Origin: Setaria digitata
Taxonomy: Eukaryota > Nematoda > Chromadorea > Rhabditida > Setariidae
Length of the DNA: 49,258 bases
NCBI GenBank assembly: GCA_003640385.1
Contig: RCAB01000451.1
Coordinates: forward strand, 1 to 49,258
Direction: 5' to 3'
How positions within the stretch are numbered: position 1 is the stretch's first letter; the number at the start of each line of letters is the position of its first letter. Made by a program: the position numbers and the translations under genes. The notes beneath the pieces are model-generated. The model worked only from the letters and a program-made list of their open reading frames with translations, made no database searches and had not been told where the DNA came from. Shown here piece by piece: positions 15,179 through 27,800 of this stretch.

Positions 15179-16431
15179 ATTGACTTTTAATTCAGATATG
15201 TATGAAAGTATTAATTAAATTTCATGTCAACCATTATGCAATACAGGAAAGATATACATAAATAGAAGTAATTTACTTGTTCGGAATTGTATGTTTGCTT
15301 GTGGCATCAGCATCGCTGATCCAAATTTAATTACAAGATTTACCACTGTCACTTCGTTATATTATTCACTTTCCATTGATCTTCTGAAAGTATCTGTTAC
15401 TTTTCTCTTTGAAAAATTTTGATTTATATTCGATCTTTAATTATTGGTGTTCTATTTATTGTTACTAGCATAATCAATTGTTAATTGTTCGAAATTCTTT
15501 TTTTTTTCTTTTTTTTTAGCTTGTTTCTATAGGCTAAGTTCAATTTTTAATAGTCAGTTCGCATTATTTTAAGTCTGTGAAAATTTTGATATATTGTGCT
15601 TCTTATAACAAACTTTTTTGTTGAAATTTTAGTTTAATTATATGAATCTCGTGGGATTGACCTGTGTAATTTTAAGTGTTACATTTAATTTTTTAGCTTG
15701 ATATCAATTATCAATGTTAGCTTGCCGAAGTTTATAGATTCAAGAATTTCTATGTGGTTAAGCCATATAAAAATTTTTGAATAATTTTTTTTTTGCATTA
15801 AATTTTGTTTTATTTATTTGGATTGTGCATGCTGTAATTCTGTCATTTTGAACAACGAAAATAAACTTTCTCGCTTTTGCTTCTGTTTTATGCTTAGTTT
15901 CGGTTTTCACTGAGCCTCGCTATTATTGGAATTTGGCAATTTGCCTGTTGGAATAGATACTAGCTAGTTGCTGCTGGTTCTATCGAGTTTTCTCAGTTAT
16001 ATTGGTTTATATATCTAGGATATGGTTTTTTTTTTTTTTTTTTTGATGGACTAAAACTGGAATTAATTTTGCATTCCTATGCGTAGTGCTGTTTGATGAT
16101 GTATCAGAAGCATAGGAATGAGAACGATGATCAGTCACTGTTATTACATCTAGAAAATTGATATTCGGACTAGTAGAAATTTCTTTTCTATTTCATGGGT
16201 TTTTTTTTTCCTTAGACGATTGATTTTATAAAGTTTTTCAGGTGTAACTCCTGCTTATGCATTTGTTCGATTCCTGTCTTTGAAATGAGAGTTGTTTTTC
16301 AAAAGTGATGAACGAGAAAGAGATATCCTGTTTTTTATTTTATTTTATTTTTATCAGTCTGAAACAGTTGCTACTGCGTGACGGAATAATTGATATCGTT
16401 GATTTCAGTTAACATTCTGTTACATTTCCAG
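15179..16431 (+). other. Intercistronic region between dpy-11 and ubh-1
   Basis: 1.25 kb containing only T-rich, non-coding sequence on the plus strand. Its right end, TTCCAG at 16426-16431, is a trans-splice or 5'UTR acceptor 11 nt before the ubiquitin hydrolase ATG. There is an AATAAA near 15860 but none close to the thioredoxin stop. Long tracts of T (for example 16026-16044) resemble outron or polypyrimidine sequence. Confidence 0.4.
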
Positions 16432-16442
16432 AATTAGACATA

Positions 16443-18143
16443 ATGTCTAGTGCTGTTCAATGGCTTCCGCTGGAATCAAATCCAGAAGTGATAACGAAGG
16501 TGAGAATTCCCTGCTTAACAAAGTTTGTAGCTTTTTCGTTTTCATATGCTTCATGTCTGATTATGGAAGAATCCCTGGGATGTCAAAGGATTGCTTTTGA
16601 AATCTGATTGTCAATAGCTGGAACTTCATATGTTGCTTTTTTATTTTTGTCATGCGAAATAGAGCGGAATAAGTCTAAAAATTATGAAGAGAGGGAAGTT
16701 TCATAAACAGGTAGTCTTTTTACTGACCAGGGATGAAAGATGAAAGCAATTATCCTGGCTAAAAAATGATCAGGAAATGAATTAGTTTAGGAATCGATTT
16801 TTATAACATTTTTCATTTGTAGTGGTTGTAGATGTTGCCTGTCAATCTGTGGAGCACGCTTTATCATTCATTCTTTTGGATTTCAGTTCATGCATAAAAT
16901 TGGAGTTGAAGAAGGTGTAGAATGTGTAGATATATATGGCTTCGAGGAAGATGTACTGGCGTTTATTCCACGACCATGTTATGCCGTTATATTGTGTTTC
17001 CCGATGGTTGATAAGGTCTTTGCGTTTCTTGCAAAAATAATTTATTATTAATTGGTAGTAAGTCCAGTGACCAAAATTTTGGAATACTTCAACTTTGGTA
17101 GCTATACCGCTGCAATTGAATGCATATCTGAGAATTGGGTTTAGAAGTATTTTGGCTTTGTTATTTTCTTTTTTTTTCAGACTTTTTCTGATCTTATCGT
17201 TTTTAGATTTTATCCTTCATATATGAATGATTCTGCTCGCACTGCTTTTTATTAGCATTTCTCTTTTTCACGTGAGTTTGACGTTTAGGTTGATCAAATC
17301 ATGGAACCTATTTATGCTAAAATGAAGGAGGAAGGGAGTGTGGTGCCGGATGGTGTTTTCTTTATGAAACAAAAAATATCAAATGCTTGTGGAACTTTCG
17401 CGTTAATTCATTCACTCGCCAATAATCATAGCAAAATAAATCTCGGTCAGTTGATATCAGTTTCACCATAATAAAGGATTTCTTACTATTTTATAGGTTT
17501 TATTCATAAGTTTTGTTATGCGAAATGAATTTCGGACCTCTCCTTCCAGTTATGTTTTCGAGGGTGTTCTTGAATGTGTACAATTGATTTTCTTAAAAAT
17601 CCATTGTCAAGAGGTACTTGTCTGGAATTCCCAATTTATCGCTGGAATTGTATTTGTTAAAGGTAATGGATCGCTGAAGCAGTGGCTGGATAAGGCTATG
17701 ACACTTAGCGTTGAAGAAAGGTCAGATTCTTTAGCCGAAGACTCGACACTTGCGGAAGCTCATGATGATTGCGCTCGAAGTGGTGAGACAGATTCTGGTT
17801 CAACCGTCGATCATCATTTCATTTGCTATCTTAATCATAAGGATGAACTTCTTGAGCTCGGTAAGTTATTCATTTCAGAGAAAAAAGAACAGGATGTAAA
17901 TTTTGACCAGGTGTTTTTTTCTTTTTTATTTTTCGATTTTTCTGCATGTAGATTTAAAGTTCTAATGTGCCTACTGTTATAATTGCATAAGTTGCAGATT
18001 CTTGCGCTCCATCACCGCGTGTTTGTGGTTCGACAAGTGATGCAACATTTCTGAAAGATGTTGGAGTTTCATTTAAGAAACTGATGGAGAAGCTAGAAAA
18101 TGACGTGTCCTTCAGTGCGCTTGCCATTGTCCGCGCTTCTTAA
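16443..18143 (+). CDS. ubh-1: Ubiquitin C-terminal hydrolase, UCH-L3/UBH-1 type, 5 exons
   Basis: Cytosolic cysteine protease (peptidase C12) that frees ubiquitin from small C-terminal adducts and processes ubiquitin precursors. Exons: 16443-16499, 16887-17015, 17289-17445, 17663-17860, 17998-18143, giving 228 aa against 230 for human UCHL3. The start WLPLESNPEVITK matches the UCHL3 N-terminus. The catalytic residues are all present: Gln90 and Cys96 in FFMKQKISNACGT, His166 in VDHHFICYL, and Asp181 in LLELDS. The active-site crossover loop (about 146-164) is Asp/Ser/Gly-rich as in the family. The protein ends LAIVRAS, close to the usual FNAIALS end. It lacks the long C-terminal extension of UCHL5 and BAP1, so it is not UBH-4. 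All intron phases are consistent and every splice site is GT..AG. Confidence 0.95.
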
Positions 18144-18330
18144 TAACCATATCCATTGTTGCTCGATCTCGACTCTTTTATGAGCTTATTGTTGCTTGCT
18201 TTACCTTGTTAATGACTATCCTTGATTTTTACCAGTCACTATGACAAATATATTATGAACGTTCTACTCGTTTATGTATTTCGTTTTCTCATCGCATTGC
18301 TTAATATGTTCGTTCCTATTGCTCTTAATC

Positions 18331-18336
18331 AATAAA
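18331..18336 (+). terminator. Candidate poly(A) signal of ubh-1
   Basis: AATAAA about 190 nt after the ubh-1 stop. Confidence 0.5.
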
Positions 18337-20490
18337 TATTTTTTATGCTATATTGCTATTTTTGTGTTATCCATTAATGAGAAAAAAAAAATAATACACA
18401 ATAACGAACACATTATAAATCTGAAAATTAATCACGCAAAAATTTTTAAGTTACTGATATATCATTTCTGCATCATATGATGATTACACATAGTAATATT
18501 TTCATTCGTAATCTAAGATCATTTTTTCTGTCACACTTACTTCATTGAGCTTTCTGGGAACTGCAAAAAGTACTGGATTATATATATATGGTGTCATAAA
18601 TAAATGAAATTTATGTGGTTTTTTTTTTTTTTTTTTTTTTTTTGTGGGAGGGAGGAACATTATTTGGTTTTTCTGAAACATGAGCGTTTCCAGTTTGTAG
18701 CACTTGAATATTTTCGGTAATTTAACAATTTCTATGCCAACTTACCAAATTTTGCCTCAGACTAATTGCCTTTCAGTTAATGCAAATATTATTTAGTCAG
18801 TTCAAGGAGAAAACATTCAGTTGTTTTGTAAATTCTCATGCGATTCGTTGAGTATGGTTGCTGATGTACACATGGAACTGTAATTAGATTTAATTAGACA
18901 CCTGATTTAGTAGGAATTTTATCGAAAAGTCTGAAGAACTTTTATTAGTGTAATTTATTGCTCTCCCACCACATACACAAAAAAAAAAAAAGGAAAAATG
19001 AATTTCTTTATCAACATGAAATTTATTATTCACCATAATTTCTTTTTGTATTAATAAAATGGCTTAATTCAAAGTCTCGATTTAATATGAGTTTCTAGTT
19101 AATAAATTTAGACTTCGATTTATTTAATAAGATTATAAACCGCAAATTCATCGATTTCAGTCGTATTTTCAATCGTTGGTGTAATATTCTTATCTTTTCG
19201 TTATCAAACTAATCAGGCAGTCTATTGGATTAAAATCATCGGACACATTACGCATTTCAAAGAAGGAAATTTCGATTGACCGATTGATCTTTTAAAAGTC
19301 ATTTTTTAACAGCAACTAATTTACGATTATTTTTCTGAAATAGTAATGCAAAAAAGAAAGAACGACAGATGATGTGGCTTTCAAATTGTTTGAAAAATAA
19401 CATATATATAACTTATGCAATATATATATATATATATATTGCCAATATAAAAAAAAAAAATAGTTTTCAAAAGAATCAAGCAATAGAGCGATAGGGATAC
19501 AGTATGCAAGGGAATACAGTACTCAATGAATACTTGACATAAGTTTTACAATTTTTTTTTTTCCATACTCTATTTTCGCTTCCAATGCCACAATTTAATT
19601 CTTGTAATTTTTTAGTGTACACATATATGGACGAATAACTATAGGTTTCAATTGCATTTTTTTTTTTCCTCTAATTGTTAATTTTCAATCTTTTTCATTG
19701 GAAAGAAAAAACACTATATTGGCACCATATTAGCGCATAAATCACATCTCAAATAGGTAAAACTGATAAATCTTTTTGAGGAGATGTGATATTCATTGTT
19801 TCTTCCTCATCATCTAACAGCTACAGTATGAATACTAGTACATTCCTTCGCCTTCATTTACAGCAACTATATACGAAAAAGTTACTGTACGAATATTAAA
19901 TATTAAAATTCATTTATTTGTCACATAAATTAGAAATTGAAGAGGAAAAGACAAGATGAAAGTTTAGTACTATTTTCTTTTTTTTTTAATTTTCAATATG
20001 ATCCTTAAAACAGCTGCTAATATATCTTTTCTAGCATTCTGAATTTCTAAAATTTAAAGCACAAAAATTAGAAATTACCGAAAAATAATTTTTCCCGAAG
20101 CAGTTTCTTCCCCTACACTATCAGTAAGTGCGTTGAGTTCGCAAAAGTTTTCTTGAATGACAGCATCATGATAAGTTTAATTCAATTAATTAGTAAATCA
20201 AGGGATTAATGAATCGATCAGTTGATCGATACGCTCATTTGGCAAATTATTTCATAATGAAATCAACTATAATTTTTTTTTTTTTTTTCTTCCTCTAACA
20301 ACAAAATTCCATACATTCCTGTATTTTGTTGTCTTATGATTCATGCTGAAGAAAAATTAGAGAATAATTAACAGTGATAATTAACGAAAAACAAAAAGTA
20401 CCTTTACTTACTCTAACAAATTCATCGTCGTTTTTCCTAATTTTTTACTCAATGAATTATGCAAAAAGTATAAGATTGTGAGAGAAAGGA

Positions 20491-20514
<24 letters not shown>
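20491..20514. repeat. (GA)n microsatellite
   Basis: Twelve AG units inside a longer purine-rich stretch (about 20478-20527). Confidence 0.9.
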
Positions 20515-20522
<8 letters not shown>

Positions 20523-21434
20523 GGAAAAATTCAGGTGAAGAAGAGGTAGATGGGTGAAAAGAAATAGAATGGAACCGAAAACTTCACAGTAATTAAGGTG
20601 ATTAAAAAGAAGAGATTAAAGATCACTTTTCAAGTCCATTCTTTCGAAAACTTCGAATTTCTTTTTCCGCATCACTTGAACGAAATGAAATTCTTTCTAA
20701 CCATTTTTATTTTTAACAAAATTTGCTTTTCTTTCATCCAAATATCTTTCCTCCACTTTTTTTTTTTTGTTTCATTCTTTTTTCTTTTTCATAATTTCTT
20801 CGACTTGTTCATTTTTTATCTCTTTATTTTGACAGAGAGAAAAAGCAATCTATTTGATATTGCAGGATGGGAAATTGTACTACAAAGTTCTTTCTCAGGC
20901 TAATTAGTTAGTACGAAATGAAAATGACAAAAATTTAATTAATAGCAAAGGGATGAGTTCTTATCATACTGAAGAAATCATTATCACTGGAATTAGCAAA
21001 GAATTTAATCAGTTAATTAGGCCTATCATCAATAATGATGTAGCTCTTCATTATTCTTTAATCCAGAAATAATAGAATATGAATGATTGTTCTGATAAAT
21101 AAAATATGATAGAATATGTATGAGCGTGTTGATAGATAAAATATACACTCATTCATCACTGCGATGTATAAGAAATGAACTAATTGACTAATTCAAAGAA
21201 GGCAAAGAAAAAAAAAGTAGAATTGAGCTAATAACTAAAATTACTAATTAATTAATTAACAAAACTGAAATGATAAGTGCTTCTTTGATCAAGTAAAACA
21301 TAGAAATGAAATGATTGATAAATTTGATGGAAAAAATTTCAACTCAATATATGATCTTTTTAAATAAAACAAGAAAAAAAATGTTAAGAATGGCTAGCTT
21401 TTTTTTTTTGTGTGTATTGCATGTTAAATTATAT

Positions 21435-21442
21435 ATTTTCAG
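21435..21442 (+). promoter_or_regulatory. Candidate spliced-leader acceptor of the small basic-protein gene
   Basis: ATTTTCAG (with a second AG 6 nt further on) precedes a purine-rich 41-nt leader and the ATG at 21484. Confidence 0.5.
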
Positions 21443-21483
21443 TTGCAGCAAAAGGAAAAGAGAAATAAAAAAAAAAAAGGACA

Positions 21484-23423
21484 ATGAGGCTACGTAATTC
21501 CCTAATTAACATGCTGGGTGAATTTATTGGCCTTCATAAAACGCCTGATTTTAAATTAAATGCACAATCTTCACAAGCTATTACTGAAGCAGTAGCTGCA
21601 GAAAGCAGACATTATTCCATGTCAATGAATTGTTCGCCATCAGAAACTGTTAATTTTTCTTTTTCCAAAATTTTTAAACATTTAAGCAAAAGGTAGAGTG
21701 GGAACTAAATAAAAAAATTAAAGTGAAAAAGAATTAAAAAAAAAAACTTGAATTTCGCTAAGTTTAGACACTTTAGTTGTGAAGTATGCCATTAATCATT
21801 ATAACAGTAAAAAATAAATTTATTTTTTGCTATTGCTGATAAGACATTACTGTGACTCTATTATTTGATTACTTATAATGTTTTTTTTTTTTTTGAAAAA
21901 AAAAAAGAAACAAAAAAGTTGATTTAATTTAACTGAGAATGTTACTAATTCGATGGGTACTGTAAAATTACCGTACTCATTACAGGGTCGTACAATAGCG
22001 CATCAGCGATCATTCTCGGCTAATACCCATGAAACTGCTGATTTCATAAATATGGATCCATCATATCGCCGTCTATCTGAGCCGACACATTTTTCGTCAT
22101 TTACGCCACCCAGACAACGTCATTTTCAACAACGATCACTCCTACACCCTCGTTAGTTTTCTATATTACGATAATTAGGAAACCATGTATTCTTGCAATC
22201 ATGAAGAATGAGACACTGATGTAAATATTGCATTCAAATGTACTATTGATATATAGCACATTTATATGTATAGATATTTAAGTGAAATTATCATTAACAT
22301 TTATTTATTTTTTTAAAAGTATTCCGAGAGCACGATAAAAATTATTGGAAGATACGGCAATAGTTATGCATTTAACTAAAAAATATTAGGTATAAAATAG
22401 TGATGGCAGTACTTTAAATTTCCTACATTCCAAATTAATTTTTTCACTTAATTTAATTTATTATTTTGGAAAGGAGAAAAAAAAAAAGGTCGAAAATTGG
22501 AGATAAAAAGGAAGAACAAATTTTGTGATATTACAATATTATCAAAAATAAAAATTCACTTTACTTCTCGGTGCAACATTTTTTTATCTGAATGTATAAA
22601 ATTATATCTCTTATGTAGATTCAAATTCATAATAATGTTATAGCATCATAAAATGTATGAATTACCTCCGAATTTGCTTATTTGTTTATCGTTGATCAGG
22701 TGAAATGTCAGTGATATTAAGTATAACAAACTATTTACACTCCTTAACATATTCATTTCTCAGCTTTATTTAAGACTACCACTGAGCTGTTCTATCGAAA
22801 CCTGATGTCTCAAATTTTTAAGTTTATTTCTAGTTTCTACTTTTTTTTGAGTAAATTCCTTTTACTTTTTTTTTTATTTTCGATCATCCCTTTTTCATTT
22901 TAGAATTTTTTTTTCCTCTTCTCCAAAGCTTTTTTAACATTTATTAGATAAACCAACTTATATTGGCAAGTTGCAGATCTCCCTTAAAAGAGAGAGAAAG
23001 AAGAGAGAGAGGGGGAGGGAGGGAGAAAAGAAGAGGGAAAGAAGCAGGAGGAGGGGGGATAAGAGGGAATGAAAAAGAATTTTCATTCTAAATTCCAATG
23101 AAAATCTAATCGTTAATTGGTATTTGCATAATAATTATCAGGAAAAATTTGTACGCTATAATATTTTCAATTAATTAAAAGTCAAAAAGTTTTTACTTTG
23201 GAGAATTTTTAATTTAAAGAACTTTACAGGAAAAAAGAAGGCACGGAAGCAAAATTCGCTGAGTAATTTTTTCGGCAAAAATGATAAGGAAGTAATTATC
23301 GATAACGATCATGTCAGTATGCATCAACAACAAAAAAAGCATATACGACGAGGCTCGGAAACATTTTGTGGCTCAGTTGCAGCATACTCAAATAATTTGA
23401 GTACCATTAATACGCGCTTATGA
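21484..23423 (+). CDS. Unrecognised small basic protein with RRxS motifs, at least 3 exons
   Basis: I do not recognise the family. Supported exons: 21484-21692, 21986-22151 and 23230-23423 (stop TGA 23421-23423). Donors are AAAAG|GTAGAG and CCTC|GTTAGT; acceptors are ATTACAG and TTTACAG. Exons 2 and 3 join in phase. Exon 1 ends in phase 2 while exon 2 needs phase 0, so a tiny exon is missing: 16 nt at about 21762-21777 (or its last 7 nt), bounded by TTTAG and GTATGC, would restore the frame and give about 194 aa. The protein is basic and rich in Ser, Arg, His and Gln. It has no signal peptide or membrane helix. RRLSEP in exon 2 and RRGSET in exon 3 fit the basophilic (PKA-like) kinase consensus. 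The composition suggests a disordered, phosphorylated protein; that is inference. Confidence 0.6.
22986..23059 (+). repeat. Homopurine tract in intron
   Basis: 59 consecutive purines (22986-23044), one C, then 14 more purines to 23059, in the last intron of the small basic-protein gene. Part of it (GGGGGAGGGAGGGAG) is G-rich. Such tracts can form triplex or other non-B structures; whether this one does is not shown. Confidence 0.8.
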
Positions 23424-23588
23424 CTAACCTGATGTTACTAATTTCAACTGTCACATTATAGTATGTTTTGTTTTAGGATTTGATTGCTATTAGTAAACAA
23501 AAATGAAAATCATTGCCAAAACTGTAAATGACAAATAACATATAAAAATATTTGATTCACGTCGATGTTTGTTTGTTTGTTTCTTTTG

Positions 23589-23627
23589 TTTTTCTCTCTC
23601 TCTCTCTCTTTTTTTTTTTTTTTTTTT
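23589..23627 (+). repeat. (CT)n plus T run
   Basis: Pure pyrimidine tract of CT repeats followed by about 18 T, 165 nt after the stop of the small basic-protein gene. Confidence 0.85.
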
Positions 23628-24164
23628 ACTACAAGGAAATTCAAAAATTTCTTCAAAACTAATTAATCCAGTTAATAGTTATGGATGACAGAAATTTTCC
23701 GTGAAATGTCGTGAACATTAACTGTTAAGATAAGATAACAGAAACTCAACAGAACATCGCATGCATTAATATTGCCTTGATTATAAACTTTTGGAATTGT
23801 TCCTAATTCAATCGATGTATAAAAATTCCTCTAAATTAATAATAAAAAAAAAAAATATTGTGGCTTATTTTAGAACGCTTCATGTGCAAAATAAATCGAT
23901 CACTTTCATGGATTTCAATAAAAACTATTTATTAACTGTACGGCTAATTACTAACAAAAAGATATTTACATTTAATTACTAAAGTCATCAAATGAATGAA
24001 TCCATTCGATCCGGTCAACTCAATCTGTGCTGTACCTAATATTGACTATCCATTTGCAACAACTCATACTCGTCACCTATTTATGGTACCACATAACAAA
24101 GAGCTATTTGTGGGTCACAAATTAGCCATTTATTTATGATATCTTTGATCAGTTACCCGTTCAA

Positions 24165-24300
24165 CCAATCACATCACATCAGTTACCTGTTTGCGTATCA
24201 ATCATTCATCGTGGTTATCATATCAATTGTCTGTTAAATGTCGATATCAAGTGATTATCATATCATTCATCTGTTTGAATATCAGAAAAACATATCACTC
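24165..24300. repeat. Diverged tandem repeat, unit about 40 bp
   Basis: Three degenerate units share the pattern CTGTT(TG) ... ATATCA ... ATCATATCA, starting near 24180, 24229 and 24269. Similar words occur further left from about 24050. It is an eroded minisatellite with no coding potential. Confidence 0.55.
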
Positions 24301-24319
24301 ACGCGGAAAAAAAAAAAAA

Positions 24320-24545
24320 AAAAGAACACCTCAAGACATTCCGCTTACCTGGGACCAACAACATGAGCCACAACCTTATGCCCTGTGAATGAAGAGGCCG
24401 GGTCACATTTTATAGTTACCAGTCGTCAATAGGATGGACGGCTTAGAACTGCAATTATGAGTTAAGGTTAGTAGGGGTCAAGTGGAGGATTGTTTCGGTT
24501 GGGGTATCCCGTTAAAGTAGAGGGTGTATGCGCGTGATTAATTAC
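24320..24545. other. GC-richer island upstream of the ADP-ribosylglycohydrolase gene
   Basis: About 225 bp with much higher GC than the flanks and no long open frame. On the minus strand it contains an exon-like piece: CATTCACAG, 34 nt, then CCCAG|GTAAGC (exon about 24353-24386). The plus strand carries runs such as GGTTAGTAGGGGTCAAG. It could be a non-coding RNA, the remains of a transposable element, or a promoter-proximal element of the gene starting at 24820. I cannot tell which. Confidence 0.3.
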
Positions 24546-24766
24546 CATTTTGCTACTGTTTTGTGATGCGATAATATAAATTGAAGTATTTGTATTCGCC
24601 AATGAAAATCATTTTTTTTTCCAAATGCATTTGTTCATCTTTTGCAAATTTAATTAAAGTGAAATGAAATGAATCATTAAAAGGATAAATTCTTGTGACG
24701 AGATGAATTCAAATTATTTACTCGAAAATATTATGCTTACAATGGGCTATTTAGTATGGAGTGAAT

Positions 24767-24774
24767 TTCTTCAG
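24767..24774 (+). promoter_or_regulatory. Candidate spliced-leader acceptor of the ADP-ribosylglycohydrolase gene
   Basis: TTCTTCAG ends 45 nt before ATG 24820; the leader has no upstream ATG in frame. Confidence 0.5.
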
Positions 24775-24819
24775 CAGTGAAATTGAACTTCTCACTTAAT
24801 GCTATATTATCATTAATAG

Positions 24820-27800
24820 ATGCAATGTACGAAGAAAGCATTGGGTTGCATGTATGGCCATTTAATTGGTGATTCATTAGGCTCACGATATGAATCTCAG
24901 CCAGCTTCAATTGTTCAACAGATGATTGCCGCTGATTCGGTGCAATCATTTCTACCAATAATTGGCGGTGGTGCATTAGGATTATTACCTGGACAGGTTT
25001 TATCATTCTCATATTAAATTTATATCACTACATATTCTATCAGATAATCTAAAATTTTGGAAGGTAGTACTACGATTGGAATTAGTTAGAATGAATTTCG
25101 TGTCTCTCAGTTGATATGATATTATCGTTAATAGATACAAGTGATGATTAATATAAGTAATAATCGGATAGTTGATGATTTAATTAATGTAGAAACATTT
25201 AGTCGTATTTTTCTGATTATCATTTTCTCTTTCGCTATTTTTTCTTAGTGATAATAAAAGAAGTAAAGAAAAATTAAGCTAGGCATTAATATATGAATTT
25301 ATTCTCTAATGGAAAAAAAGGAAATGAGTTATGCAGTGTGGTACGATATTTTATTCTAGAGAATAAGTTTAGAAAGTAATTAGTAATTGGTTAATTACAG
25401 CTAAAACAACTTTATAATTGTTTTTCAGTTATGATAAATTATTCTTCCTAAAGATTTCCTTGCAAATATCTTGTCAGTGTTTTTCCTTGCAGTTTTCATA
25501 ACACTGATCAATCATTAGTTTTATTATATGCGATTTATAGTAATAATAGATGGTGTGTTATCTTGAATTTTGGAAGTATTTATCAAAATCGAGGAAAATT
25601 GTTTTAAAACCTAGCAGAAAAATCACAAAAAAGTGGAAAAGTGGATTATGAATTTGAAAAACTTTCTCAATAAAATTTTTTACTCTCGGCGTTTTTAGAA
25701 TTGAATTAGTAATAAAATAAAATATTTTTCAATGTTTATTCTAATTTCGAAATGATTGGACCAATTTTTTGGTAACGGATGATTCTGAAATGGCACTTTC
25801 GTTGGCTTCCAGTTTGATTCGTTGTGGTACTTTTAATGCAGCTAATATTGCTTGTAGTTATGTATACTGGTGTCAGTCTGAGCCGCTCAGTATTGGAAAG
25901 GCTACTCAAAATGCTTTAACTGTCGGTATTCAGATTTATCTATTCATTGTTATATTGTCAGAAGTTAGTAATTAATCTTGAAAGTTTTGTAAGAAAAAAA
26001 TCCTAAATTTGAAAATTAGGAGCTGGGTTATGTAATTTATGAAATGATTTCGGAAATTATCTGTTAATAAGAAAACTGTGAATATTATGCTAGGAAATTG
26101 GAATGAAAATGCAGATAAGTTTTTTTTTTTTCAATCACTTAGTTAAATTTTAAGCTCTGAAATTTGCAGGAAGGAAACTATCATCTAATTGGTATAACGA
26201 ATTAAGTAACACCGATGAAGAGGCAGTACATCAAGAAGTATTAGATAATGTTAACAAATATAATATTGGAAGTTTGAGTAATGGATGCCTTATGCGGATA
26301 TCACCTTTAGCGATTTATTCTTCTAACTGTAGTATGTCTGTGCAACGGTAACTTTTACCTTCATGATCACTTCAGTCACTGATTAATTACTGATTGGTTG
26401 GCATCATTGTATTCGTTTGATAACTGAGTTCATTCATATGAATGTGAAAGAATCTTCTATTTTTAAGAATGTCATTTCGTTAAGTGTCTGATAGCTTCAT
26501 ACAAAGTGTAGTCACTCCAAAAAAAAAAATTATTTCTTTTTTTTAGAAAATTGGTATGAAATTGCAAAATATTAAAGGCAAGACTATCTTGACTGAGATT
26601 TTCTACTATCAAATTTGCTAGGATTCAGTTCACTACATAGACAAATTCCGTCAATAATCATAATTAGTCAGCAAATTTATCATTTAATATTTTTCTTGAC
26701 ATTCATAAATTGAAATTAGAGTCTCCAGTATTTCCCTTGATGGATTCTAATATATTCTGTTGTATATTGTATTTGAACATATATAAATATGTGACATTCA
26801 TTTATAAAGAAACTGATCTTTGCACTATGCTTCATTGATAATCTTTTGTAGGTATTTTTGGTCCTTGGAATTTGAAAAATCAGTTGTTTTCTTTTTGAAA
26901 TTAAAGCTTTGCTTACATTGTTTAAAAATTTGTTAAAATTCAGGATAGAAGAAATGGCTCGCGCAGATTGTTCACTTACGCACTGTGAAGAAGACACTAA
27001 ACAAGCCGTATTTTCATATGTTCTAGCGATTCGAGGTTTGCTTAATGGGAAGAGCAACAAGGTCTTCTGTTTTGCTAAAATTTATTGTGAAATAACAGTT
27101 TGGAAGAATCCTAAATATTAAAGGGAATTCCTTGAAGCAAAACTCTTAGCTGATTTCGCTACGGAGTTTGAATTTTTTCTTTAGTTTTATTTCTAATTCT
27201 CTTTATTTGTTGATTTAGAGAATTGGAGACAAAAATCTTCATTTCTATATATTTATGACTAAGTTTGTACTATTATATCATCTTTCAGACTTATTAATTA
27301 CTAAAGTATTGATCATATTATAGATGATCAATAGGAGTGGAGTTGAAATTATTTTGTTAATTAAAATTTTTGTAATTCAAATTACTTGTGTATCAACTTC
27401 TTTTGTTGAGCACACCTTTGTTCGGATTTTATTAATTAGTAGATGAATGATATACCATGATTGCTTTAACCCTGATTATTCATTGAAGAAATAAGGCTTT
27501 CATTACTGACAAAATGAAAACTTTTTTTTAGTAGAATCATTTTTATTTAAACACATCATTGTATTTGATGTAAAAGTAGAAAAAAAAAGAAGGAAGGAAA
27601 AGAAAACGAAACTTACAGGAAGCATTTGAAATAGCATTAAATGCTACTCAGAGTACGCGTATCCGTGGCCATCTATTAACAGCTCAAGAAAAACCGATTC
27701 CTGTAAATATTGGTGATCAGTTTGTGAACGGTGATGGGAAAGCTATGGGATATATTGGAGTTGCATTACAAGTACACTTTTCGTTATCTCACATAAGCTA

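Larger units (their letters stand above)
18337..21442. other. Intergenic region, no gene seen
   Basis: About 3.1 kb of AT-rich sequence with long T runs (18620-18643, 20273-20289) and a (GA)n microsatellite at 20491-20514. The open frame 20598-20903 is made mostly of Phe from T runs and is not credible. Confidence 0.5.

Noticed and set aside
20598..20903. 101-codon plus-strand open frame rich in Phe
   Set aside because: Composed largely of T-run codons, with no splice context, no conserved motif and no neighbouring exons.
24737..25012. 91-codon minus-strand frame
   Set aside because: Shadow of the ADP-ribosylglycohydrolase first exon on the other strand.
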